Shown: in pieces, positions 1 to 8,374 of the stretch
How the letters are laid out: each line of letters starts with the position of its first letter
Position numbering within the stretch: position 1 is the stretch's first letter
Source of the DNA: Allosediminivita pacifica
GTDB lineage: Bacteria > Pseudomonadota > Alphaproteobacteria > Rhodobacterales > Rhodobacteraceae
DNA: 32,540 nt
Direction of reading: 5' to 3'
Assembly: GCF_003054175.1 (NCBI RefSeq)
Contig: NZ_QBKN01000038.1
Location: forward strand, 1-32,540
Notes under the pieces: model-generated
What the model saw: the letters and a program-made list of their open reading frames with translations, nothing else
What the model was told of the DNA's origin: nothing
Databases searched by the model: none
Program-made: the position numbers and the translations under genes

Positions 1-79
1 GCTCGGGATAGGCGTCGCTGAAGTGGCGCTGCCATTCCGGGAAGGCCTCTTCCGGGCCGGACTTTACGAGCAGTTTCAT
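1..79 (-). CDS. 5' end of an unidentified leftward gene, possibly a 2-hydroxyacid dehydrogenase
   Basis: Only the first 26 codons are inside the window; the gene runs off the left edge. The ATG is at 77-79 on the minus strand and is preceded by a purine-rich AAAGGCAAG-like ribosome binding site. The peptide starts MKLLVKSGPEEAFPEWQRHF. This resembles, from memory, the N terminus of glyoxylate/hydroxypyruvate reductase A-type proteins, but 26 residues are too few for a firm assignment. It lies downstream of the TetR gene on the same strand with a gap of about 165 bp, in which I see no clear terminator. Confidence 0.45.
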   Translation of the reverse strand, partial: MKLLVKSGPEEAFPEWQRHFSDAYPE

Positions 80-244
80 TGTATCTTGCCTTTCCGTTCG
101 CAGGCTTACGCATCACAGGTCAAGATCTGTACTTCAAGCAACATGACAATCGGGAAGACCGTGTCATTGAGCCAGGACCGCGAGCTCACCCGGCTTGCCA
201 GCTTCGCCAACTGGTCATTCTCCCGACTAGGGAACAAACCTGCA

Positions 245-814
245 TCACTTCGCCAGACCGTCGATGAAGATATCCAAAAGCCGAAGGACGTTCTCGCGCC
301 AGCCCTGCCCCGGCTCGCGGGCATAGCACAGGGCATACATGGTCTGCAGAATATCCTCGGCCGTTACACCCTCTCGCAAACGACCAGTTTCCACACCGCG
401 CGCGATCAGCTTGTTCAGCGCCACATCGATCCGGCTCGCCCTCGCAGCGTAGGATTTCTTGGCTTCGTCGCTCATCACAACCGAGAGGGCCCCGAGCATG
501 CCGCGCTTGGTCTCGACCAGCGCCACGTTGACGTGCAGCCAGGTCCGCAGGGCGTCGAGCGGATCATCGCCTGCGTCGAGACGCTCTGCCATGTCGGCCA
601 ATTCGTCGATCTCGCGGGTGAAGACCGCGTGGAACAGGGCCTCGCGGTCGGGAAAATGCCGGTAGAGCGTCCCGATCCCCACCCCCGCACGTTTCGCGAC
701 CGCCTCGAGACTTGCGTTCGGGCCGCCGGGGCCAAGAACGTCCTTAGCCGCCTCGATCAGCCGTTCGCGGTTCCTCAGGGCATCGGAACGGGGCTTGCGT
801 TTGGGCGTCGGCAT
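245..814 (-). CDS. TetR/AcrR family transcriptional regulator
   Basis: A 189-residue one-domain repressor of usual TetR length. The N-terminal helix-turn-helix spans roughly residues 15-60: RERLIEAAKDVL, then ASLEAVAKRAGVGIGTLYRHF and the typical PDREALF. The all-helical ligand domain fills the rest. The ATG at 812-814 has an AAGAGAAG ribosome binding site. The gene is divergent from the molybdenum hydroxylase operon that starts at 972, and the 157 bp between them holds a perfect 7-bp inverted repeat at 841-857. Family knowledge: such repressors usually bind the shared promoter and are released by the pathway substrate. Inference: it represses the 972-6092 operon and itself. The ligand is unknown. 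Confidence 0.9.
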   Translation of the reverse strand: MPTPKRKPRSDALRNRERLIEAAKDVLGPGGPNASLEAVAKRAGVGIGTLYRHFPDREALFHAVFTREIDELADMAERLDAGDDPLDALRTWLHVNVALVETKRGMLGALSVVMSDEAKKSYAARASRIDVALNKLIARGVETGRLREGVTAEDILQTMYALCYAREPGQGWRENVLRLLDIFIDGLAK

Positions 815-840
815 CCGGGCTTCTCTTCTTGTCTTGATAA

Positions 841-857
841 ACGGAGGCTACCTCCGT
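841..857. promoter_or_regulatory. Inverted repeat, probable TetR operator
   Basis: ACGGAGG and CCTCCGT form perfect 7-bp arms around a 3-nt spacer (CTA), midway between the tetR start (814) and the first operon gene (972). Size and position fit a TetR dimer site. Three bases further on, at 860-870, is ATTGATGAGGC, which matches the distal half of the LysR-type boxes found at 10-18 kb but lacks the second half (TACT instead of TCAT). Confidence 0.65.
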
Positions 858-971
858 ATATTGATGAGGCGGGATACTACGACGATCCCACTTGCTCCCG
901 CATACTACGGACGTCTCCGCCCGGGCGCGAGTGCCCGAAACCTCAACTTTACCAAAGGACGGGAGGACCGC

Positions 972-1469
972 ATGTCACCTTCCATCAGCCTGACCATCAA
1001 TGGCGAGGCCCGCGCTGTCGCGCTCGACGATCCGCGCGTTACGCTGCTCGACCTCCTCCGCGAACGCTTGGACCTGCCGGGAACCAAGAAAGGCTGCGAT
1101 CGCGGGCAATGCGGCGCCTGCACTGTCCTTGTCGACGGCCGCAGGGTCAATTCCTGTCTCACGCTCGCCGCCACGCTCGACGGCGCAGAGATCACCACCA
1201 TCGAAGGGCTCGCACTCGGGGAAGAGCTGCACCCTGTGCAGGCTGCCTTCATCGAGAACGACGCCTTTCAGTGCGGCTACTGCACCCCGGGCCAGATCAT
1301 GAGCGCGGTCGGCCTCATCTCGGAAGGCAGCGCCGGCGACGATCCCGAACGCATCCGCGAGGGGATGAGCGGAAACATCTGCCGCTGCGCCGCCTACCAC
1401 GGCATCACCATCGCCGTGCAGGAAGCTACCCGCAACATGATCCGCACCGACAAGGAGGACGCGGCATGA
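972..1469 (+). CDS. Molybdenum hydroxylase, 2Fe-2S subunit (cytoplasmic)
   Basis: A 165-residue small subunit of a xanthine dehydrogenase-family enzyme; it carries electrons from the molybdenum centre towards FAD. It has the ferredoxin-like cluster (GCDRGQCGACTVLVDG, then SC) in the first half and the helical second cluster (QCGYCTPGQ, then NICRCAAYHG) in the second half. The ATG at 972 follows a GGGAGG ribosome binding site at 961-966. The protein starts directly at the ferredoxin domain with no Tat signal, unlike its paralogue at 9322-9966, so this enzyme is predicted to be cytoplasmic. The stop overlaps the next start (ATGA). The substrate cannot be read from this subunit. Confidence 0.93.
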   Translation: MSPSISLTINGEARAVALDDPRVTLLDLLRERLDLPGTKKGCDRGQCGACTVLVDGRRVNSCLTLAATLDGAEITTIEGLALGEELHPVQAAFIENDAFQCGYCTPGQIMSAVGLISEGSAGDDPERIREGMSGNICRCAAYHGITIAVQEATRNMIRTDKEDAA

Positions 1470-2518
1470 AGCGCTTCGAGTTCATCCAGCCAAGTTCCGT
1501 CGAGGAGGCTCTCGCCGCCTGGGAGCCCGGCGCCGCCTGGCTTGGCGGAGGCACGAACCTCCTCGATCTCATGAAGATCGGCGCGATGCAGCCGGATCGC
1601 GTAATCGACATCACCCGCCTGCCCGGCCTTTCCGGGATCGAGACGCTCTCCGACGGCTCTATCCGCATCGGCGCGCTCGTGCGCAATTCCGATCTGGCCG
1701 TCAATGCCACCGTCGCGCGCGACCTCCCGATGGTTGCGGAGGCGCTTCTGTCCGGGGCCTCGGGGCAGCTACGCAATGCCGCCACGGTCGGCGGCAACCT
1801 GATGCAGCACACACGCTGCAACTATTTCCAGGATCCCCATGCGGCCTGCAACCGCCGCGAACCCGGCGCCGGTTGCGATGCGCGCGAGGCCGGGGACCGC
1901 ATGGCCTTGCTCGGCTGGAGCGACGGCTGTATCGCGACGAACCCCTCTGATTTCTGCGTTCCGCTCGCTGCGCTCGATGCGGTGATCGAGGTGCGAGGAC
2001 CGCAAGGCGCCCGCGAAATCCATGTTTCGGAGTTTCACCTTCTGCCCGGCGACAATCCGCAGCGCGTGACGGCACTGGAACCCGGCGAACTGATCCTCGC
2101 GTTGCGCCTGCCGCCCGAGGCCACGGCCTTCGCGGGCCATGCCCGTTATCTGAAGGTTCGTGACCGTACCTCTTTCGCCTTCGCAATGAGCTCCGCGGCA
2201 GCGGCACTGAAGATGGAAGACGGCCGCATTTCCGATGCGCGGCTTGCCCTCGGCGCCGTGGCCGCCAAACCCTGGCGCGCGGCGGAAGCAGAGGCCATGC
2301 TCTCGGGCGCGGCACCGGAGGAAGCACTTTTCACGCGCGCGGCCGACGCGGCATTGGCCGAGGCAAAGCCCTCGGGCGACAATGCCTGGAAGATCGACCT
2401 AGCCCGCCGTACCGCGGTCCGGGCCCTTCTCATGGCCGCGGCCGGCACGCCCGCACGGATACCCGCCCTGCCCGCCTCTCCCTTCGGAAGCAAAGTCGGA
2501 GACCTCGCCCATGCCTGA
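1466..2518 (+). CDS. Molybdenum hydroxylase, FAD-binding subunit with extra 4Fe-4S motif
   Basis: A 350-residue FAD subunit (CoxM/PaoB type). FAD contacts are visible in [15 protein letters not shown] and in SGQLRNAATVGGNLMQ. After these comes a cysteine-rich insert, TRCNYF, AACNRREPGAGC and DGCIA, which corresponds to the additional 4Fe-4S site known in PaoB and 4-hydroxybenzoyl-CoA reductase. The start at 1466 overlaps the previous stop by 4 bp. A much longer open frame extends upstream from 23 in the same frame, but it crosses the antisense of tetR and the 2Fe-2S gene, so I rejected it. The gene overlaps the molybdopterin subunit by 8 bp, so the three subunits are translationally coupled. 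Confidence 0.93.
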   Translation: MKRFEFIQPSSVEEALAAWEPGAAWLGGGTNLLDLMKIGAMQPDRVIDITRLPGLSGIETLSDGSIRIGALVRNSDLAVNATVARDLPMVAEALLSGASGQLRNAATVGGNLMQHTRCNYFQDPHAACNRREPGAGCDAREAGDRMALLGWSDGCIATNPSDFCVPLAALDAVIEVRGPQGAREIHVSEFHLLPGDNPQRVTALEPGELILALRLPPEATAFAGHARYLKVRDRTSFAFAMSSAAAALKMEDGRISDARLALGAVAAKPWRAAEAEAMLSGAAPEEALFTRAADAALAEAKPSGDNAWKIDLARRTAVRALLMAAAGTPARIPALPASPFGSKVGDLAHA

Positions 2519-4757
2519 CACGCTCGATCCGCACGTCCGCTTCGGCTCCAACTCCGGTCAGCCGGTCACCCGTCGCGACGGGCTCGCCAAGGTCACCGGC
2601 ACCGCGACCTTCGCTGCCGACAATACCCCGGACAACATGCTGTACGCCGTCTTCGTCCCAGCGGCGATCGCCCGGGGTCGCGTGACCGGCCTCGACACCG
2701 AAGCCGCGGCAGCCCATCCGGGGGTCACCCATGTGCTGACGCCTCAGAATCGTCCTCCGCTTCAGGGCGATCCGTCTGACAAGCCGACCATGTTCTCGTT
2801 CCGCTTCGAGGCGCTACAGGATGACAGCGTCCGCTATGCCGGCCAGCCGATCGCTCTGGTCGTGGCCGAAACGCTGGAAGCCGCGAACGAGGGCGCGAGG
2901 TTGCTCAACCCGAAGTACGAACGGCTGACCCCGCGCACCGACATCGACGACGCCGAGCCCTACGCCTTCGAGGCTGCCGGCTTCGGGCTACCGGCGAACA
3001 CGGTCCATGGTAACCCCGAGGCAGGACATGCCTCCGCGGCCCAGGCGATCGATGTCACCTACGAGACCGCACCTCAGTATCACAACGCAATGGAAACCCA
3101 CGCGGTCGTCGCAAAGTGGGAAGGCGATCACCTGACGCTCGACATGCCGAGCCAGGCCATTTCGATGTCCTGCGCCGGCTTCGCCTACTACTTCGGCATT
3201 CCGGCCGAGAACGTGACCGTGCGCAGCCCCTATCTCGGCGGCGGTTTCGGCTCCAAGGCCATTCCTACGGGCCCCTACGTGCTCGCCATCCTCGCGGCGC
3301 GGATGACCGGGCGGCCTGTCAAGATGATGCTGACACGCCAGCAGATGTTCGGCCCGGTCGGCCACCGCGGGCAAACCCGCCAGCGTCTGAGGCTGGGCGC
3401 GGATGACACCGGCAGGCTGACCGTGATCGACCACGAGGGCATTGCGGCGACCTCGACCTTCGACGATTTCGTCGAGCCCGCGGCCAATGCCTCGCAGGGG
3501 ATCTACGCGGCGGGCGCGCTTCGCTCCACGCACCGCGCGGTGAAGCTCGATATCGGCACACCCGGTCCCATGCGCGCACCCGGCGAGGCGTCCGGTTCCG
3601 CCGTGCTTGAATGCGCGCTGGACGAGCTTGCCGAGAAGCTCGGCTTGGATCCGCTCGAACTCCGGCTCAAGAACTATGCCGAGACCGAGCCGGGCACCGG
3701 CAAGCCATACTCCTCGAAAGCGCTCAGGGAATGCTATGCGCAGGGCGCCGAACGCTTTGGCTGGAACTCGCGTCCGAGGGCGCCCGGACAGATGCGCGAC
3801 GAGGATGGGCTACTTGTCGGCTGGGGCATGGGCACCGCCTTCTTCCCCTGTCCCATGTTCATGGCCGAGGCGAATGCGACTCTGCGCGCCGATTCCACCG
3901 CGGTGGTCGAGACCTCCGCCGTCGATATGGGACAGGGGGCCTGGACCGCGCTCGCACAGATCGCGGCCGACAGCCTGGGTCTTCCACTCGACAAGGTGGA
4001 CTTCCAGGCGGGGCGGTCGGGACTTCCCGACGGCGGTGTCGCCGGTGGGTCGGGCCACACGGCCACGGCCGGGGGCGCGCTTCATGCCGCCGGGGGCGAC
4101 GTGATCCGCCAGCTCGGAGAAATCGCCGCCGCGGACCCCGACTCGCCGCTCTATGGGGCGGGAAACGCTGGGTTCGTGGCCAGGGACGGCCGGCTCTACG
4201 TCGCGGGGGACGAAAGCCGGAGCGAGGCCTATACCGACATCCTGGCACGGTCCGGAGGGGCCGAGATCGCGGGCAACGGCTCGGCATCCCGCGCGCCGGA
4301 GACTGCCGAGCAACACGCGATGAACGCGCATGGGGCGGTCTTTGCCGAGGTGAAGATCGACCCCGATCTCTGCCAGATGCGGGTGACACGGCTTGTCGGT
4401 GCTTTCGCCGCGGGGCGCATCATCAACCCGCGCCTCGCCGAGAGCCAGCTTTTCGGCGGAATGATCTGGGGCATCTCCTTCGCCCTGCACGAGGAAGCGC
4501 GGCATGATCACAAGCGCGGGCACATCGTCAACGCCGACCTCGCGGGTTACCACGTACCGGTCAACGCCGATGTTTCGGGGCTGGACGTGATCACCGTGCA
4601 CGAGGAGGACCCCTACGTGAATGCCCTCGGCATCAAGGGCGTGGGCGAGATCGGGATCACGGGGACAGTCGGGGCCATCGGCAACGCGATCTGGCACGCG
4701 ACCGGCAAGCGCGTGCGCCGCTTCCCGATCCGGATCGAGGATCTGCTGACCTCCTGA
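2511..4757 (+). CDS. Molybdenum hydroxylase, molybdopterin-binding catalytic subunit
   Basis: A 748-residue large subunit (COG1529, YagR/PaoC size class). N-terminal part: RRDGLAKVTGTATFAAD. Molybdopterin-binding motifs include SPYLGGGFGSKA, MRAPGEASG and the glycine-rich VAGGSGHTATAGG. The catalytic base is the Glu of KGVGEIG at about residue 713 near the C terminus. No signal sequence is present, in agreement with a cytoplasmic complex. It probably hydroxylates an aldehyde or an N-heterocycle. The amidohydrolase that follows in the operon makes a heterocyclic or amide-type substrate more likely, but this is inference. No XdhC-type cofactor-insertion chaperone is encoded in the window. Confidence 0.93.
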   Translation: MPDTLDPHVRFGSNSGQPVTRRDGLAKVTGTATFAADNTPDNMLYAVFVPAAIARGRVTGLDTEAAAAHPGVTHVLTPQNRPPLQGDPSDKPTMFSFRFEALQDDSVRYAGQPIALVVAETLEAANEGARLLNPKYERLTPRTDIDDAEPYAFEAAGFGLPANTVHGNPEAGHASAAQAIDVTYETAPQYHNAMETHAVVAKWEGDHLTLDMPSQAISMSCAGFAYYFGIPAENVTVRSPYLGGGFGSKAIPTGPYVLAILAARMTGRPVKMMLTRQQMFGPVGHRGQTRQRLRLGADDTGRLTVIDHEGIAATSTFDDFVEPAANASQGIYAAGALRSTHRAVKLDIGTPGPMRAPGEASGSAVLECALDELAEKLGLDPLELRLKNYAETEPGTGKPYSSKALRECYAQGAERFGWNSRPRAPGQMRDEDGLLVGWGMGTAFFPCPMFMAEANATLRADSTAVVETSAVDMGQGAWTALAQIAADSLGLPLDKVDFQAGRSGLPDGGVAGGSGHTATAGGALHAAGGDVIRQLGEIAAADPDSPLYGAGNAGFVARDGRLYVAGDESRSEAYTDILARSGGAEIAGNGSASRAPETAEQHAMNAHGAVFAEVKIDPDLCQMRVTRLVGAFAAGRIINPRLAESQLFGGMIWGISFALHEEARHDHKRGHIVNADLAGYHVPVNADVSGLDVITVHEEDPYVNALGIKGVGEIGITGTVGAIGNAIWHATGKRVRRFPIRIEDLLTS

Positions 4758-4788
4758 AGACTGTATGCAAATCTCTAATGACGAGCGG

Positions 4789-4814
4789 CGGGCCGGGCTA
4801 TGACGACCGGCCCG
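4789..4814. other. Intercistronic hairpin
   Basis: CGGGCCGG and CCGGCCCG form perfect 8-bp arms around a 10-nt loop in the 81-bp gap between the molybdopterin subunit and the amidohydrolase. Only TTCT follows, so it is a poor terminator. It may set mRNA stability or partial read-through. Confidence 0.4.
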
Positions 4815-4838
4815 TTCTACTGGAACAGGAGCCAGAAA

Positions 4839-6092
4839 ATGAAGACCTTCGTCCTCTCCGGCACCCACTTGCCCGACCGCGACGGCGCCTGGGACATCGC
4901 CGTCGCTTCGGGTCGTGTGGCAGGGATCGAACGGCACATCCCCTCCGACGCTCGCGTAGCCGCTGACGGAATGCTGGCCTTCCCCGGCTTTTGCGAGGCG
5001 CATATTCACCTCGACAAAGCCCTGATCCTCGATCGTTGCGACATGTGTGCGCCCTCGCTCGCCTCCGCCGTCACCGAGACCGCGCGGGTAAAGGCCGAAG
5101 CTTCCGAACAGGACGTCTACGAGCGCGCCGCCCGCGTCATCGAAATGGCTATCCTGCAGGGCACGACCCTCATGCGCAGCTTCGTGGAGCTTGATCCCCG
5201 GGCAGGCACGCGTGGCTTCGACGCGCTGATGCGGCTCAAGCGCGACTACGCCTGGGCCGTCGAGATCCAGATCTGCGCCTTCGCCCAGGAAGGTCTCAGC
5301 AACGAACCAAAGACCGAGCCGCTTCTGGTCCATGCGCTGGAAAACGGTGCCGACCTCGTCGGGGGTTGTCCTTATCGCGATCCCGACCCGCGCGGACACG
5401 TCCGGCGCATCCTCGATCTCGCCGAAAGCTTCGGTACCCACGCGGACTTCCACGTCGATTTCGACCTCGACCCGGATGGTTCCGATCTGCCCGCCATCGC
5501 GGCGGAGACCGAACGGCGCGGAATGCAGGGCCGGGTCGTCGTTGGACACGCGACCAAGCTCTCCGCCATGACTCTGAAAGCGGTCGACCGCACAGGCCGG
5601 ATGCTTGCCGACGCGGGGATCGGCGTCGTCGCGCTGCCCTCGACCGATCTTTTCCTGACCGGTCGCGAGGCGGAGCGGCTTGTTCCCCGGGGCCTCGCCC
5701 CTCTGGAACGGCTTGCCGCGGCCGGTGTGCAGACGGCGCTCGCGTCCAACAACATCCAGAACCCTTTTACGCCCTACGGCGATGCCAACGCACTGCGCAT
5801 GGCGAACCTCTATGCCAACCTCGCGCATCTGGCCTCGGATGCCGAGCTTGCGACGTGCTTCGACCGCGTCGCCGGCGGCGCCGCCGCACTGATCGGCCGG
5901 CCGCGTGCGCTCACCGTGGGCGCCCCCGCCGACATCGTTCTGCTGGATGCCTCCGAACCGGCGGCAGCCGTGCGCGGCCTTGCCGAGCCGCGTGCAGGCT
6001 GGCGAAATGGGACGCAAACGTTCCGACGTCCTGAAGCCCGACTGATGCGGCCCGGCGGAGCAAGGGATGAGCCCGGCGATCAATACCGCTGA
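4839..6092 (+). CDS. Cytosine-deaminase-like amidohydrolase with altered active site
   Basis: A 417-residue metal-dependent amidohydrolase. The ATG at 4839 follows AGGAG at 4826-4830; an upstream in-frame ATG at 4800 lies in a hairpin and lacks a site. Metal ligands seen are HIHLDK (His55, His57), the His205 region HADFHVDFD and GHATK (His237). Compared with E. coli CodA, the proton-shuttle Glu217 position is Phe208 (HVDF instead of HCDE). The Asp313-Asp314 pair is Asn304-Asn305 in ASNNIQNPFTPYGDAN. I recall related proteins with an NN-x-NPFTPFGD motif, so this may mark a divergent subfamily rather than a dead enzyme. It sits 81 bp downstream of the molybdenum hydroxylase and probably works on the same pathway. 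Deamination as the reaction is doubtful. Confidence 0.8.
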   Translation: MKTFVLSGTHLPDRDGAWDIAVASGRVAGIERHIPSDARVAADGMLAFPGFCEAHIHLDKALILDRCDMCAPSLASAVTETARVKAEASEQDVYERAARVIEMAILQGTTLMRSFVELDPRAGTRGFDALMRLKRDYAWAVEIQICAFAQEGLSNEPKTEPLLVHALENGADLVGGCPYRDPDPRGHVRRILDLAESFGTHADFHVDFDLDPDGSDLPAIAAETERRGMQGRVVVGHATKLSAMTLKAVDRTGRMLADAGIGVVALPSTDLFLTGREAERLVPRGLAPLERLAAAGVQTALASNNIQNPFTPYGDANALRMANLYANLAHLASDAELATCFDRVAGGAAALIGRPRALTVGAPADIVLLDASEPAAAVRGLAEPRAGWRNGTQTFRRPEARLMRPGGARDEPGDQYR

Positions 6093-6133
6093 CCCGTGGA
6101 TCGTCACGTGGACCTCGGTCCTGGACACACCAT

Positions 6134-6171
6134 GAAAATGCCGCCCCGATTTGCACCGGGACGGCATTTTC
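6134..6171. terminator. Bidirectional rho-independent terminator
   Basis: GAAAATGCCGCCCCG (6134-6148) pairs with CGGGACGGCATTTTC (6157-6171), 15-bp arms with one mismatch and an 8-nt loop. A and T runs at the outer ends give a U-tract in either direction. It separates the convergent amidohydrolase and the molybdopterin gene that ends at 6190. Confidence 0.85.
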
Positions 6172-6189
6172 ACTGGTCTAGTCAAAAGG

Positions 6190-8370
6190 TCAGACCTCGG
6201 GAAGGCCGCCCAGCAGCTTGTCGAGCGTCACTGGGTACTCACGAACGCGTACGCCGGTCGCGTTGTAGACGGCGTTCGCCACGGCCGCCGCCACCCCGCA
6301 GATGCCAAGCTCGCCGACGCCTTTCGCCTTCAGCGGCGTCGAGATCCCGTCGAGCGTGTCGAGGAAGATCACCTCTTGCTCCGGGATATCGGCATGGACC
6401 GCGACCTCGTAACCGGCCAGGTCATGGTTGGCGAACATGCCACGACCGGTATCGAGGGCCATTTCCTCGGACAGCGCCGCACCGACCGCCATGGTCATCC
6501 CGCCGATCACCTGGCTGCGTGCCGTGATCGGATTCAGGATCCGTCCGGCGTCCGCCGCGGCCACCATGCGCCGCACCCGGATCTCGCCGGTACCCACATG
6601 CACGCCGACCTCGACGAAATGCGCACCGAAGGTCGCAAGGACATAGTCCTGCTTGAAGTCCCCCCACTGCATCGTGTCGGTGGCTTCCAGCTCACCCTCG
6701 AGGTCGGCAAGCGCAACATCGGTATCGCCCGACACGACGCGGCCCTCGCGGAATTCCGGATCCTCGACACCCAGCTGCCCTGCGATCTGCTGGCGCAGAC
6801 CGACGCAAGCCGCGTAGACGCCGGCGGTGGAACTTGCCGCACCGAATTGTCCGCCCGAGCCCGATGAGACGGGATAGGCACTGTTGCCCAAACGAACCTC
6901 GACCGCGTCAAGCGGCAGGCCGAGGCACTCGGCTGCCGTCTGGCCGATGATCGTGTAGGAGCCCGTACCGATATCGGTCATGTCGGTTTCCACGATCAGG
7001 CGACCGCCCGAAAGCCGTACCGTCGCGCCGGAGGGCAGCGTCGGAGCGCCCCGGTACGCGCCGGCCATGCCATGACCGATCAGCCACTGGCCCTCGCGCA
7101 TGCCACCCGGGGTGGTGTTCCGGTCGGCCCAACCAAAGGCCTCTGCGCCGCGCTCCAGGCATTCGACGAAGTGGCGTTCGGAAAACGCCTGATCGGGGTT
7201 GGACGGATTGACCTGGGTATCGTTCACGATGCGCAGTTGCACGGGGTCCATGTCGAGCGCCTCGGCCAGTTCGTCCATGGCGACCTCGAGCGCCATGAGG
7301 CCCGAGGCTTCGCCGGGGGCGCGCATGTCGGAGGCTTCGGGCAACGGCATTTCGACGATGTGGTGTTGCACCCGCAGCGATTCAGCGCCGTAGAAGTAGG
7401 GCGTCTGCGCGGTCGCGTTCTCACCGCGTCCACCGGGCAGCGAGTGCGAGGCCGCATCGTGCCAGATGCCCGTCAACTTGCCATCCTCGCCAGCGGCAAG
7501 GCGGATCCGCTGAACCGTCGCAGAACGGTGCGTCGCATTGTTCATCATCATCGGCCGCGGCATGGCGAGCCGGACCGGACGCCCGACCTCGCGCGACCCG
7601 ATCGCGGCAAGGACCGCATCGCAACGCAGCCAGAGCTTACCGCCGAAACCGCCGCCGATGTAGGGGCTCTCGACGCGAATTCGGTCAGGATCGATGCCGA
7701 AGTTCGTCGCGAGCGCCTGGCGATTCCATTCGATCATCTGGTTCGACGTCCAGACGGTCATGTCCTCGCCGTCCGACCAGTCCACGATGGAGGCAAAGGG
7801 CTCCATCATCTGATGGCTCTCGGAGGGAGTGTGATACATCTCGTCGACCACGGCCGCGGCGTTCTCCAGAGCACCCTCGACGTTGCCCACCATGGTGCTC
7901 GGCTCACCGGTCCCCTCGAAGCGTTCAAAGGCCGCGTCCAGATCGTAGTCGGCCGGATCGCCCGGGGCATATTCGACCTCGATCAGGGAGGCCGCCGCAC
8001 GCGCTTCTTCGAAGCTGTCCGCGACCACGACGGCAATGGCCTGATGGTAATGCTGGATCTCGTCACCGCCGAAGAGCCGAGCGACATTGTAGTCCCAGAT
8101 CCCGAGAGGTTCGATGTCGAGCGTCGTGACAACCGCGTGGACCCCGGGCGCATTGCGCGCGGCCTCGGCGTCCATGCTGGTGATGCGACCGTGCGAGATG
8201 CCTGCTGCCACCGGGTAGCCATAGAGCTGCCCCTCGACCACGTCGTGGCGTTCGTAGGCATAAGGCGCGGTGCCGGTAACCTTCAGCGGGCCATCCGTCC
8301 GGTGAGTCGGTCGGCCGACGATGGTCGCGTTGTCGAACAGGTTCTGACCTGCGGGTTCGTTGAACTGCAT
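6190..8370 (-). CDS. Periplasmic aldehyde oxidoreductase, molybdopterin subunit (PaoC-like)
   Basis: A 726-residue catalytic subunit, the last gene of a paoABC-like operon. Motifs: RPTHRTDGPLKVTGTAPYAYE at the N terminus, SPYIGGGFGGKLW, MRAPGEASG, SGSGGQFGAASS and the catalytic Glu of KGVGELG at about residue 687. Length and layout match E. coli PaoC/YagR. It has no signal of its own. In the Pao family it is carried across the membrane with the Tat-signal-bearing 2Fe-2S subunit encoded upstream. Known PaoABC oxidises a wide range of aldehydes, often aromatic, in the periplasm, so aldehyde detoxification is the likely role here. GAGGAG inside the end of the preceding gene serves as ribosome binding site. 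A paoD/XdhC chaperone gene is not next to it. Confidence 0.92.
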   Translation of the reverse strand: MQFNEPAGQNLFDNATIVGRPTHRTDGPLKVTGTAPYAYERHDVVEGQLYGYPVAAGISHGRITSMDAEAARNAPGVHAVVTTLDIEPLGIWDYNVARLFGGDEIQHYHQAIAVVVADSFEEARAAASLIEVEYAPGDPADYDLDAAFERFEGTGEPSTMVGNVEGALENAAAVVDEMYHTPSESHQMMEPFASIVDWSDGEDMTVWTSNQMIEWNRQALATNFGIDPDRIRVESPYIGGGFGGKLWLRCDAVLAAIGSREVGRPVRLAMPRPMMMNNATHRSATVQRIRLAAGEDGKLTGIWHDAASHSLPGGRGENATAQTPYFYGAESLRVQHHIVEMPLPEASDMRAPGEASGLMALEVAMDELAEALDMDPVQLRIVNDTQVNPSNPDQAFSERHFVECLERGAEAFGWADRNTTPGGMREGQWLIGHGMAGAYRGAPTLPSGATVRLSGGRLIVETDMTDIGTGSYTIIGQTAAECLGLPLDAVEVRLGNSAYPVSSGSGGQFGAASSTAGVYAACVGLRQQIAGQLGVEDPEFREGRVVSGDTDVALADLEGELEATDTMQWGDFKQDYVLATFGAHFVEVGVHVGTGEIRVRRMVAAADAGRILNPITARSQVIGGMTMAVGAALSEEMALDTGRGMFANHDLAGYEVAVHADIPEQEVIFLDTLDGISTPLKAKGVGELGICGVAAAVANAVYNATGVRVREYPVTLDKLLGGLPEV

Positions 8371-8374
8371 GAGG

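Noticed and set aside
23-1465. N-terminal extension of the FAD subunit frame back to position 23
   Set aside because: It runs antisense through tetR and over the 2Fe-2S gene. The family start and ATGA overlap at 1466 are clear.
3810-6185. Minus-strand open frame of about 790 codons across the molybdopterin subunit and amidohydrolase
   Set aside because: It is a shadow of two well-supported plus-strand genes and crosses the terminator; no recognisable domain.
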